64,000 nucleotides of DNA from Anaeramoeba flamelloides (Eukaryota; Metamonada; Anaeramoebidae), in the NCBI GenBank assembly GCA_027625915.1, contig JANTQA010000015.1:5795001-5859000 (forward strand), in the 5' to 3' direction. Shown one piece after another: positions 9,417 through 19,175 of this stretch. The position numbers and the translations under genes are program-made. Below the pieces are notes generated by a model, which was not told the origin of the DNA, ran no database searches, and saw nothing but the letters and a program-made list of their open reading frames with translations. How positions within the stretch are numbered: the first letter of the stretch is position 1; every line of letters begins with the position of its first letter.

Positions 9417-12400
9417 ATGGTTAATCTTCAAAATTCATTAATAAAGAATTTTTCATTTTTCTTATTTTCAATGCAAAACCCTTTTCACATCAGCCATGAG
9501 TTTCCAAAAATGAAAGAAGAAATTAACCAAATTTTAACAACATGTAAAAATGTAGAATCCCAATCCATAAGAAAGATTCGATTGTTATTATTAAAAAAAG
9601 GGTTTACAAAGGAACAAGTCTCAGTTCCGCAAGTAAAAAAAGAAATCCTTAAACAATTCAAAAATTTGATTTTAAAAAGAAAAAAATTAAAAAAAAAACG
9701 AAAAAGGAAAGAAAAAAAAAAAGATCAAATAACTAGTTTAAATAAAGGTAAAGAAAATGGAAAAACAAATAAACACGAAAAAGAACAAGACTATTTACAA
9801 GAAAAAGAAAATGAAAAAGAAAATTCACAAGAAAATTTACAAGAAAAAGAAAAAGAAAAAGAAAAGGAAAAGGAAAAGGAACAAGCTAAAATAAAAATAG
9901 AAGTTGAAGAGGAAGAAAAAGAAAAAGAAAAAGAAAAGGAAAAGGAAAAAGAGTGTGGTTCTGTCAATAAAAAAATACCAATAGATTCAAACCATTACTC
10001 AAAAGAAAATGATGAAGAAGAACAAATTTTCAAAGATGAAAAAAAAAACGTTAAAATAGATCCTGTAAACAAACAAAAAAATCATTCCGTACATCCAGTA
10101 GAAAAAGAAAGAGAAATCGAAAACAGGGTTACAAATGATGATACAATTTCTGAAGAATCAAAACATGAATTAAAAGAAAAAAATATCCAAGAACCAAATT
10201 ATTTAAAAGAATCCCAAGAAAAAAAAACAAAAATTGATTCCAGCAAAGAAGAATTAGAAAATAAAGAAAAAGAAAAAAACGAAGAAAAAGAAGAAAAAGA
10301 TCAAAAACCTCAAAAAATTGAATTAGAAAATGAAGAAAGAAAAGACAGTGAAGAATTAAAAGAATCTACAGATTTTAAAGAAAAAAAACAAACAAAAGAA
10401 GATTCATATTTTAGGGAGGAAAAAGAAGAAAACAAAGAAAAAGAAGAAAGCAATGAAAAAGAAAAAAACGAGGAAAAAGAAGAAGAAGATCAAAAACCCC
10501 AAGAAATTGAATTAGAAAATGAAGAAATAAAAGACAGTGAAGAATTAAAAGAATATATAGATTTTAAAGAAAAAAAACAAACAAAAGAAGACTCCACCTT
10601 TGAGGAGGAAAAAGAAGAAAACCAAGAAAAAAAAAAAAGGACAATAAGTCCAATTAATAATAAAAACACAAACTCTAAAAAAAATCAAAATCTGATCAAC
10701 ACAATTCAGAAAAAAAAGAAGAAATCAAAAGACAAAGAAACAAAATCCCCAGAAGAAACCAATTCTAAAGAAAAAGAAGAAGAAGAAAAGAAAAAAAATG
10801 ATCAAAAAAGAAGAACGAAAAAGAAGAACAATAACAAAAAGACAAACGAATTAGATCCAGAAGAGGATTCATCAAAATCCAAAACAGAATCAGAACATAA
10901 GGAAGAAATCGAAGAAGAATCCAATTCTACAGAAGATAGGAAAAAGAAGAGGAAAAAAAGAAAACATAAGAAAAGAAAAACAAATATAATCGAGAGTGAT
11001 TCTACAGAGGAAAATGAAGATGAAGAAAAATCAAAAAAATCAAAAAAATCAAAAAAATCAAAAAAATCAAAAAAATCAAAAAAATCAAAACAATCAGAAA
11101 ACTCAAAAAAAAAAAAGAAAACAATTAAATCCAATTCTGATGAAAAAGAATCAACAGAATCGGAATCAGAATCGGAACAGGAACAGGGATCCGAACACAA
11201 TGAAAAAATCGAAGAAGAATCCGATTCTACAAAAGATAGGAAAAAGGAGAGGAAAAAAAAAAATAATAATAAAAGAAAAAGAAAGAAATTAAAGAGTAAT
11301 TCTAGGAAAGAAATCCAAGAAGAATCCAATTCTTCAGAAGACAAAGAAAAAGAAAGAAAAAAAAGAAAACGGAATAAAAAAAAAACAAATATCATAGAGA
11401 GTGATTCTACAGAGGAAAATGAAGAATCAAAAAAATCAAAAAAATCAAAAAACTCAAAAAAATCAAAAAAATCAAAAAAAAAAAAGAAAACAATTAAATC
11501 CAATTCTGATGAAAAAGAGTCAATAGAATCAGAATCAAAATCAGAACCTGAACAGGAATCGGAAGATACAGAGAAAAACCAAGAAGAATCCGATTCTACA
11601 CAAGAAGAGAGAAAAAAGGATCGAAAAAAAAGAAAAAATAATAAAAGAAAAAGAAAGAAATTAAAGAGTAATTCTAGGAAAGAAATCCAAGAAGAATCCA
11701 ATTCTTCAGAAGACAAAGAAAAAAAAAGAAAAGATCGAAAAAAAAAAAAAAGAAGAAAAGAAAGAAAAAAAAGAAAACGGAATAAAAAAAAAACAAATAT
11801 AATCGAGAGTGATTCTACAGAGGAAAATGAAGAATCAAAAGAATCAAAAAAATCAAAAAACTCAAAAAAATCAAAAAAATCAAAAAAAAAAAAGAAAACA
11901 ATTAAATCCAATTCTGATGAAAAAGAATCAATAGAATCGGAATCAAAATCAGAACCTGAACAGGAATCGGAAGATACAGAAAAAAACCAAGAAGAATCCG
12001 ATTCTACACAAGAAGAGAGAAAAAAGGATCGAAAAAAAAGAAAAAATAATAAAAGAAAAAGAAAGAAATTAGAGAGTAATTCTACGAAAGAAACCCAAGA
12101 AGAATCCAATTCTTCAGAAGACAAAGAAAAAAAAAGAAAAGATCGAAAAAAAAAAAGAAGAAAAGAAAGAAAAAAAAGAAAAGAAAATGAGAGAAAACAA
12201 ACAAAAAGAGAAAAAGGGAAAATGGAAAGCAATTCAACAGAAGAAAATCAGGAGGAACCAAAATCTTCACAAGAAGAGAAAAAAAAGGATCGAAAAAAAA
12301 GAAAAAATAATAAAAGAAAAAGAAAGAAATTAGAGAGTAATTCGACGAAAGAAACCCAAGAGGAATCAAATTCTTCAGAAGAGGCGGAGAAGGCGAGGAA

Positions 12401-13130
12401 AAGAAGAAAAAGAAGAAAAAGAAAGAAAAGAAAGAAAAAAGAAAGTAAGAAAAAAGAAAGAAAGAAAAGATCCAACCAAATAAAAAAAGAAAGAAAGCTA
12501 GAACTAAGAAAAGAGAAAGAAAAATCTTTAAAAAAAAGATTTAAATTATTAAACAAATTCTGCAAACTTCTAGGATGGAAATCAACAATAAGAAAAGCAA
12601 AAAAAAAAAAAAATCTAGAGAAAAGTATCGAATCAATCGAAATAAAGCTCCAATCTTATAATATCCCAATTGATGATCTTTCCAAAAGCCAAGTACAAAA
12701 TGCTAAAAAACTGATAAAGGAGAGTGAAAATTTAGAATATTTCCAAAATTACAATTTAACACCATATCGCCTTAGAAGAAAAAAAAGATTGTCTTATACC
12801 TACGAAGAGCAAAATACCCTTCTGCTAAGCAATACTGACGAGGAAGAAAATTGGAAAAGGGAAATGCAGCAATATACAAGTGATAGTGATTTTAATGAGA
12901 TTACAGAAAGTGATAATAATAATGATGAAAAAAAAAAGATAGGTGAAATAGAGACTGATGAAATAGAAACAGATGAAATAGAGATCACCAGAAAACATAA
13001 AAGAATTATCAAAAAGCAAAAGAAAAATATTTGGAAAAGAGGCACCCTTTCAGATATTTCATCCGATGACAAGAAGAATTCTAAAAAGAAAAAAATTCAC
13101 AGATCAAAGAAGAAAAGAAGATATAATTAA
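9417..13130 (+). CDS. HIRIP3-like histone-chaperone candidate, 1237 aa, highly charged
   Basis: Single open frame; the first ATG is used, but ATGs at 9471 and 9510 also precede the conserved part. Residues ~32-80 (EEINQILTTCKNV...SIRKIRLLLLKKGF) form a helical module like the DEK-C-type N-terminus of HIRIP3. The middle (~80-1010) is almost only K, E, S, N, D and R, with KKS runs and recent in-frame duplications (see the repeat entry). The C-terminal ~180 residues contain KRFKLLNKFCKLLGW, LQSYNIPIDDLSKSQV and LTPYRLRRKKRLSYTYEE, followed by acidic SD-rich sequence. This order matches the CHZ-containing end of HIRIP3, an H2A-H2B/H3 chaperone partner of HIRA (family knowledge). Alternative: another nuclear charged protein. 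It sits ~170 bp after the CACTA-like array, and an antisense frame across the repeats is an artefact. Confidence 0.5.
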   Translation: MVNLQNSLIKNFSFFLFSMQNPFHISHEFPKMKEEINQILTTCKNVESQSIRKIRLLLLKKGFTKEQVSVPQVKKEILKQFKNLILKRKKLKKKRKRKEKKKDQITSLNKGKENGKTNKHEKEQDYLQEKENEKENSQENLQEKEKEKEKEKEKEQAKIKIEVEEEEKEKEKEKEKEKECGSVNKKIPIDSNHYSKENDEEEQIFKDEKKNVKIDPVNKQKNHSVHPVEKEREIENRVTNDDTISEESKHELKEKNIQEPNYLKESQEKKTKIDSSKEELENKEKEKNEEKEEKDQKPQKIELENEERKDSEELKESTDFKEKKQTKEDSYFREEKEENKEKEESNEKEKNEEKEEEDQKPQEIELENEEIKDSEELKEYIDFKEKKQTKEDSTFEEEKEENQEKKKRTISPINNKNTNSKKNQNLINTIQKKKKKSKDKETKSPEETNSKEKEEEEKKKNDQKRRTKKKNNNKKTNELDPEEDSSKSKTESEHKEEIEEESNSTEDRKKKRKKRKHKKRKTNIIESDSTEENEDEEKSKKSKKSKKSKKSKKSKKSKQSENSKKKKKTIKSNSDEKESTESESESEQEQGSEHNEKIEEESDSTKDRKKERKKKNNNKRKRKKLKSNSRKEIQEESNSSEDKEKERKKRKRNKKKTNIIESDSTEENEESKKSKKSKNSKKSKKSKKKKKTIKSNSDEKESIESESKSEPEQESEDTEKNQEESDSTQEERKKDRKKRKNNKRKRKKLKSNSRKEIQEESNSSEDKEKKRKDRKKKKRRKERKKRKRNKKKTNIIESDSTEENEESKESKKSKNSKKSKKSKKKKKTIKSNSDEKESIESESKSEPEQESEDTEKNQEESDSTQEERKKDRKKRKNNKRKRKKLESNSTKETQEESNSSEDKEKKRKDRKKKRRKERKKRKENERKQTKREKGKMESNSTEENQEEPKSSQEEKKKDRKKRKNNKRKRKKLESNSTKETQEESNSSEEAEKARKRRKRRKRKKRKKKESKKKERKKRSNQIKKERKLELRKEKEKSLKKRFKLLNKFCKLLGWKSTIRKAKKKKNLEKSIESIEIKLQSYNIPIDDLSKSQVQNAKKLIKESENLEYFQNYNLTPYRLRRKKRLSYTYEEQNTLLLSNTDEEENWKREMQQYTSDSDFNEITESDNNNDEKKKIGEIETDEIETDEIEITRKHKRIIKKQKKNIWKRGTLSDISSDDKKNSKKKKIHRSKKKRRYN
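11490..12130 (+). repeat. In-frame tandem duplication (~405 bp) inside the charged protein
   Basis: The segments at about 11490-11720 and 11895-12130 are almost identical over aattaaatccaattctgatg, gaacctgaacaggaatcgg and caagaagaatccgattctac. Older, weaker copies lie at 11120-11370 and 12240-12390. A (tcaaaaaaa)n tract at 11028-11090 encodes KKS repeats. All keep the reading frame. Confidence 0.8.
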
Positions 13131-13230
13131 TTTTATTATTATTTTTTTTTTCAACAATTTTATATTTATATCTTTAATTCATGAATTAAAAATGAAGAAT
13201 TCATTAATAATTATTGAATATATGATAATG

Positions 13231-13233
<3 letters not shown>

Positions 13234-13268
<35 letters not shown>
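13234..13268. repeat. (TA)n microsatellite in the 3' flank
   Basis: About 17 TA units 100 bp after the stop of the charged-protein gene. Confidence 0.95.
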
Positions 13269-13276
<8 letters not shown>

Positions 13277-13673
13277 ATGTATATACCAAATAAAAATTAA
13301 TTAAACAATGACAATTCATTTTTACAAATTTTCTTTTTTTTTCTTTTCTTTTTACAATTTCAAAAAAATTGAAAAATAAAAGCCAGAATTCAAATATTGA
13401 GTTTTAAAAGAAAAACAAATATCCAAACATCAAATAATTTTACACAGAATTTTGATTTGATATTTTGGAGTAATTGAAGAATATTTTGGAAATAATATAA
13501 AAAAACCATCTAAAAATATGAATAAATTAGAATTCTTTGAGATTGTCAAAATGAAGTGAATATCTGGCGAGATTATTCTTATTGTTTTTGTTAATTTAAA
13601 TTAATTCTTTAATCCAAATTGTTCAATTTTTTTCATCTAATGGGCTGAACCATACAAATAATATTTTAATTAT
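13269..13673. other. AT-rich intergenic DNA
   Basis: Probable 3' flank of the upstream gene. Nothing else was recognised. Confidence 0.45.
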
Positions 13674-14230
13674 AAGCATAAAAATGCTAGATCTGTCAGT
13701 TCTTCAAAATATTAATTTAAATCTTTTTATTGAAAGTATAATCCTTTTTCACCAATCTAAAAAAACACGGAATACTTTTTATTCTTATAGATCTTAAATA
13801 TTTTATTTTTAGAGATTAAATTAATTTCATGGTGAGTGAAAAACATTTTCGGTATTTTTATTTAACTAAAATTTTGATTTTTAAATTTATTTGTCTAATT
13901 AAAAACTTTTTTTAAAAATCAAAAGTAATTTTTGATAAATATAAAAAACCCAAAGAAACTAAATTTTCAAAGAGATACAATAAAAAGAATCTCCAAAACT
14001 CTTAACTAACAACACACCTCTTTAAATATTGCTTGAGTTTTAAAAATAGTTCAATGATAAGAGGAATTATTGCAAAATGAAGAATCACTGAAAATTTAAA
14101 ATGAGAGAATAACTTTTGTTGGACCTTAAATAAAAGTCCCTACTTTACTGATCAACTATTTAAACAGACGAAATTCCCATAAAAATTTGTCTCTGAACAA
14201 AAATTAGAAATTAGTTTCCAAACAGAGGAA
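13674..14230 (+). repeat. Direct duplication R10, copy 1
   Basis: It matches 14572-15130 over about 550 bp: gctagatct-tcagttcttc, aaacacggaata, gagattaaattaatttcatg, aatttatttgtctaatta, aaaacccaaaga and ctactttactgatcaac. It is non-coding and of unknown family. Confidence 0.8.
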
Positions 14231-14328
14231 AACCAATCCAAAATTTTTATCTAAAAAGAGTCTTTGAACCAACACAGATATTGAAAGGAAATCCTTTTTT
14301 AAAGAGCCAATTTTTATAAAATTTTATA

Positions 14329-14526
14329 CAGTCAGTTCCACTATTAAGGCACAATCTTTCAACGAAATTTAAGGTAGAATATAAATCTCTAATTAAGGTA
14401 CAAAATTCAAATTCAAGTAAAATTAATTGTGTCACAAAAAATTCCAAAAAAATGTGCCTTATATTAGAGATTTTTTTGTGCCTTAAATTTCCTTGAAAGT
14501 TTGTGCTTTAATAATGGAACTGACTG
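14329..14526. mobile_element. Tc1/mariner-type MITE family M1, copy 1
   Basis: It starts CAGTCAGTTCCACTATTAAG, ends with its inverse ...ggaactgactg, is 198 bp long and is flanked by TA on both sides. CAGT ends plus TA duplications are the Tc1/mariner signature (established). Inner arms caaagg-ttaaggcacaa and aatctctaattaagg also pair. It lies between the two copies of duplication R10. Confidence 0.85.
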
Positions 14527-14571
14527 TATTTAATTTTGTTATCTCCAATACTATTTGAATTCTAAGAAGAA

Positions 14572-15130
14572 AAAAGCTAGATCTATCAGTTCTTCAAAAT
14601 ATTAAATAAAGGAGTTGTGTTGATAAAAATTATACCCTTTTTCCACAATCTCAAAAAACACGGAATAATTTGTATTCTTAAAGATCTTAAATAATTTATT
14701 TTTGGAGATTAAATTAATTTCATGCTGAGAGAAAATCATTTTGAGTAATCGTTTTTTAACTAAAATTTTGATTTTTAAATTTATTTGTCTAATTAAAAAC
14801 TTTTTTAAAACAATCAAAAGTAATTTTTGATAAATATAAAAAACCCAAAGAATCTAAATTTTCAAAGAGAGACAATAAGAAGTATCTCAAGAACTCATAC
14901 CCAACAACATCTATAGTATTACGCGTCTTTAAGTGTTGATTTAGTTTTGGGATAGTTCAAAGATAGGAAGAATTATTACCAAATGAAGAAACAATAAAAA
15001 TTCTTAATGAAAGAATAACTTTGTTTGGGCGAAAAAATAAAAGTCTCTACATTACTGATCAACTCATTAAAGATAAGAAACTCACCCGAGCATTGGTCTC
15101 TTACATAAATAACAAATAATTTCCTTACAA
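14572..15130 (+). repeat. Direct duplication R10, copy 2
   Basis: Second copy of 13674-14230, diverged by scattered substitutions and small indels. It ends about 125 bp before the eL41 start codon, so it may supply that gene's upstream sequence. Confidence 0.8.
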
Positions 15131-15256
15131 GAGGAAAAATTGTAACAAAAATTTTAATCTTAGTTGGGTTATTGAATTGTCATTTTTTAAAGATTTTTAA
15201 AATATTAAATATTCTTTTTGTTTTTAAGACATCTTAATCAAAAATAAAGCATAAAT

Positions 15257-15334
15257 ATGAGAGCAAAGTGGAAAAAAAAACGAATGAGAAGACTTAAAAG
15301 AAGAAGAAGAAGACTCAAAAAAAGAGCAAAATAA
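15257..15334 (+). CDS. RPL41: Ribosomal protein eL41 (25 aa)
   Basis: A complete 25-codon frame with ATG at 15257 and TAA at 15332-15334. The product starts MRAKWKKKRMRRLKRRRR and ends LKKRAK, nearly superimposable on animal and fungal eL41 (MRAKWRKKRMRRLKRKRR...). eL41 is a single Arg/Lys-rich helix of the large subunit that reaches the intersubunit bridge of the 80S ribosome. The family is always about 25 residues, so the gene is full length. The local composition (AGA-rich run) stands out from the flanking T-rich DNA. An upstream 5' UTR intron is possible (tttttaag at ~15226) but unproven. The gene is far below normal length cut-offs and easily missed. Confidence 0.95.
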   Translation: MRAKWKKKRMRRLKRRRRRLKKRAK

Positions 15335-16318
15335 ATTTCTTTTTTTTTAATTTTTTTTTGTTTTTTTGTTGCATGGCTTTCTTATCAAGGTCTTTCAACA
15401 AAACAAAACAAAAATTAATAATCATTTAAAAATTTTATGTTCTAGATCCTAAAAGCAAATGTATTTGATGTAGAAAGTTTTCTGGATGAAAGCCTTAACT
15501 GCTGCTAAATTTTCTTTTTGTAGAAAAAAATTAAAAAAAAAAAAAAAAAGAACAACACAACAAAAAAAACAACCCAAAAAAAAAAAAAAAAGCCACAAAT
15601 AAAACTATTCTTGGGATCAATTTTGAAACTGTTTGTTTTTTCTTTTTGATTTGTTTTTTTTGTTGTAATTTACTTTTTCCAAAATTTTTTCTGTTTTTCA
15701 ATATTAGACTTTATGAATTGGTTTGTTTCAAAATTTGTTTGGACTCAGTTTAGTTTTTGAACAAGAGCTATGCAAAAGAAAATCTCAAAAGAACCAAAGT
15801 AATGAAAAGAAAGTTTTTATTTTTTTATTCTATTTTTAATAACAAACGAAGTGCCTTTCACCTTCTTTAAGATTCAATAGTTGAGTATTGGACTTGTTGT
15901 GCTGTGATTTTGAAACGGATCAGTTGAGATCTTAATCAATTTTGCAAAATTATCTGTAAAAACCTCTTTCCACATTTTTCATATGGGCTGCTCTCTTCAA
16001 GAAAAAGTATTTAATTTTAACCATTTTAAAAAATTATTTTTTTACTCCCAAACAGATACTGAGATAACAACAAACACTGTCTATTATCCAACATCCATTT
16101 TAAAATTTCGGATCCTTGGGTGTTATTGTTATTTTCTTCTAAAAAGCTAATAACGTACTTGTTCTTGAAATTTGAATAAGATCATCAATTCAAATTGTTT
16201 TCTTGGAACACTTCGGGTATTGTAGGTACTTTTTTTACCATTCTAGTAAAAAATTCTAAAATAGGTTTTAAGTTGTAAAACAGTAGTAAATTTTCTCGTT
16301 TTCAAATATTTTTTTTAA
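15335..16318. other. Intergenic DNA with A-rich tracts
   Basis: Two long A-rich runs at 15527-15590 (interrupted by acaacac) follow the eL41 gene, then ordinary AT-rich sequence. I looked for a box C/D or other small RNA near 15475-15520 but could not support one. Confidence 0.4.
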
Positions 16319-17522
16319 GGAAGTAAGTACATTTTACCATTTTGAAAAATTTTAATTGTGTGAACCTTACTGGAAAAATATTTTTTGAGTGCCACCAGAT
16401 ATTGGAACTTTGGAACCAAAACACCATTCGCTACTATATTCGTGAAAAGAACCAAAGTAATTCAGAGTTGAATCTTAAATTTTTCGATTTTTTGAACATT
16501 TTTTTTTGATTAAATTTTTGGTTTCATTATTTTTGGTTTTGGATCTAGAGATGTGTTTATACGAACGATTGAAATTAATCAAACAGTAAACCAAAAAAAT
16601 ATACCCGAAAGGGAGTTGTATTTGAAACAAATATTTTCTTTTAGAACACCAAACACACAAGATCACCATTCCAAATAAATTTGTTGAAATCAAGAATGAA
16701 AAAAAAAAACTTGATAAATTCAATTTTTGAAGATTGGTTTTTTTTATCTTCTTAGTTTGAATGAATACAAACTATTTTTTACCTTGAATTTCTCGCCCAT
16801 TTACTATTGATTATTATTTTAAAAAACCTTTTGTGTCAAATTTGCTTTCAAAATTCTTTTTTAAAATATTTTTATCAAACAAAGCCAAAACAAAGAGTAC
16901 TATTTCAAAAATTAAAATAAAGGGGTTGAATTCTTGGAATCAAAAAACAATTACAAAAGATTCAAATCAAAATAATAGAAAAATTCTCTAACAAATTTCA
17001 ATCAGATTCAGAATTTTTTTAAGTTCTCATTTTAATGGAAAATAAATAATTATAAAATCAAACGAATTTGTCCAATAAACCCTTATTATCAAGAAGAATT
17101 AAAAAAATCTCTGATTTTCTGAACTAAAAAAAGAATTATATAAATTAAATGAAAATTGGTTTTTTGAATACATTTTGGAAATTCTTTAGAAATAAACAGT
17201 AATTTGTTTCTCAAAAAATTTTCCAAACAAAATTTTTTTCATAAAGAATTAAAAATAAAACCAAATAAAGAATAAGCAATTGTATAAAATGAGATAGATA
17301 AGATCAAGTAATAAATGGATTTTTATTAATTTTTTTTTGATAAATTTTTTACATTTTTTTTATTTGCGTTTTTATTTGCTGGTATGAAATTATCTTATAC
17401 TATGAATATATTCCACTCTAGTATTTATAAAAATATCAATATATTAGGCTAAATAAATGATTTGAATAATTCAGTTTCACATAAATGGTGGTACTCAAAA
17501 AATGAAAAATGTACTTACCCCC
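16319..17522. mobile_element. 1.2-kb TTAA-flanked element, copy 1
   Basis: The left end is GGAAGTAAGTACATTTTACC and the inverted right end ...aaaatgtacttaccccc. TTAA stands immediately outside both ends (16315-16318 and 17523-17526). A TTAA duplication is the piggyBac hallmark (established), but the GG-start termini are not typical, so the superfamily call is tentative. No transposase frame remains. Minus-strand open stretches such as ISTNLFGMVILCVWCSKRKY are shared with copy 2. The two copies are roughly 90% alike by eye. Confidence 0.7.
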
Positions 17523-17526
17523 TTAA

Positions 17527-18019
17527 ATAAGTTTCGTATATTTTAAAATGATACTACAGCTAATTTGATTCAATTATAATTAATTCTTGAAAATTACAAG
17601 TGCCAATTATTTGAAAAGGAGTTTATATTGAAAAGACAACCAACTTTATCGAAAAGAAAAACAATAATGATGAATATTTAGCTTTTGAATTGAATAATTA
17701 TTTTCTGAATCTTTGAACTACATAAATTAAAAAAAATTGCTATTTGTGGGGTTTCTATATACGAATTATTAATACCGGAATACTATTTTTTTGTAAATTT
17801 TTAACTTTCGATTTGGATAAACAATTAAAAAGTTTCTCGATTGTTTTTTTTTATTGTTGAAGGGAGTGATCAAAAATCCTCTTACAGCCTTTAGGTTTTC
17901 AAGAATTTAAAAGAATTGAGTACAGTCGAAGATTTTACTTCATTCTTTTGAATTCTGAAAAACCACCGTTAGCTTTTCTTGAGTTTTCTGTTTATTAGGA
18001 AAATCGATAGATTTTCGTT
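17527..18019. repeat. AT-rich DNA with a weakly repeated block
   Basis: The stretch 17870-18015 shares blocks with 35690-35860: aatttaaaagaattgag, gattttac-ccattctt and atcgata...ttaggttttt. Nothing else was recognised. Confidence 0.5.
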
Positions 18020-18094
18020 AGGTTTTTTTTGATTTTTAAAATAAACCGAAAATTTCAGAAATTTTCGGTTTATTTCAAAAATTAAAAAAAACCT
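18020..18094. repeat. Near-perfect 35-bp-arm hairpin
   Basis: The arms are aggttttttttgatttttaa-ataaaccgaaaattt and its inverse, around a loop of a few bases (cag). The RNA would fold as a long stem. It may be a collapsed fold-back element. Confidence 0.85.
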
Positions 18095-18218
18095 AGGCAC
18101 TCTACGGCACTCACTCTGATTACTAATGGTAAAGTAGTAATTTAGATGATAAAGAAAAAAAAATATTTTGGAATCGAGCAGGTACCAATTTTTTTATTGG
18201 TTGAAAAAACAAAAAGAA

Positions 18219-18223
<5 letters not shown>

Positions 18224-18256
<33 letters not shown>
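18224..18256 (+). repeat. Poly-A tract (~33 A)
   Basis: Uninterrupted A run. No retroposed body with a clear composition shift is seen directly upstream. Confidence 0.9.
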
Positions 18257-18257
<1 letters not shown>

Positions 18258-18804
18258 CAATTTAAAATTTTTTTTTCAAATACAGTTGGTAAAAAATAAA
18301 AAAAAAACCAACTTTCCATTTTTATCAAGAACACTCATTAAAACAGACACGATCCTTTTATTTAAAATTTTGTCGTTTAATTATTTCTAAGAAATCGTGC
18401 ATGCTTCCTTGAGAGGTAGTTGTTTAGTAGCTGCCATTTTTTTTCTTTTTGATCCAATCTTTTTTGATCATTCCAGTTTTTGTTTTTGTCTTTCCTATTT
18501 ATTTTCAAGTTACATATACCGACTAGTTTTTGTCCTTCAAGTATTAGTAGGTAACCACTTGATTTTTCTCCTTAGTAACTCTTCTTCCCAATAAAAAGGA
18601 AATTCAATGAGGGAAAAAATAGAAAAAAATCTAAAAATTTTCTCATATAATGTTATTTTTTATTATAATATTAGTTAAAAATTTGATTTTATATAGTTCA
18701 ATAATATTTATATTAGATTTTTTAGAGTCATTTAAACATACAGAACAAATACCATTTATACACACTATTGTAATATACTTTAATTATACAGCCGGTCCAA
18801 AGCT
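18257..18804. other. Intergenic DNA
   Basis: A slightly GC-richer patch at 18395-18450 was examined in all frames and for RNA folds without a convincing call. Confidence 0.35.
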
Positions 18805-19175
18805 ACTGTGAAATTTTTTCAATATCAAATTTTGATGTTGATATAGATTTTTCAAAAGTTGAATATGAGAATAACAAAGTTCATTTTGAAAAAAAAATTT
18901 CCTTAATGATCCAATAATCAAGATTTTTTTCTGATTTTCAAAAAATAAATTTTCAGAACCCAAAATGACTCTAAACATCGAAAATTCATTTGGGAACTAC
19001 ATGAAATTTACTCTAAAAACAATTAATTTTTTTTCGATGACAGCAAAAGTTTATTTTTCATATCAACTCATTTCTGAAAAAAAAATTTTTCAAACTACCT
19101 TCTTATTCTTTTATTCTCAGAGTTAATAAATCTATATCAACATCAAAATTTAATATTGAAAAAACTTCATGGTAG
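18805..19175. repeat. Inverted repeat pair, ~370 bp apart
   Basis: Block 18808-18855 (tttttcaatatcaaattttg, gatgttgatatagattt) is inverted at 19126-19172 (aaatctatatcaacatcaaa, atattgaaaaaa). It is a probable small fold-back element; the minus-strand open frames across it are chance products. Confidence 0.65.

Noticed and set aside
10802-12232. 476-codon minus-strand open frame rich in S, F, L and D
   Set aside because: It is the mirror of the K/E/S repeats of the sense gene. Purine-rich low complexity gives long antisense frames without stops.
15475-15520. Box C/D snoRNA downstream of eL41
   Set aside because: A gatgaaa word is present but no convincing D box or terminal stem at the right spacing.
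16475-16723. A membrane-protein gene inside the TTAA element (LFGMVILCVWCSKRKY...)
   Set aside because: The frame is also seen in copy 2, but the two copies are alike overall and their differences are not mainly silent. No start, splice structure or known family.
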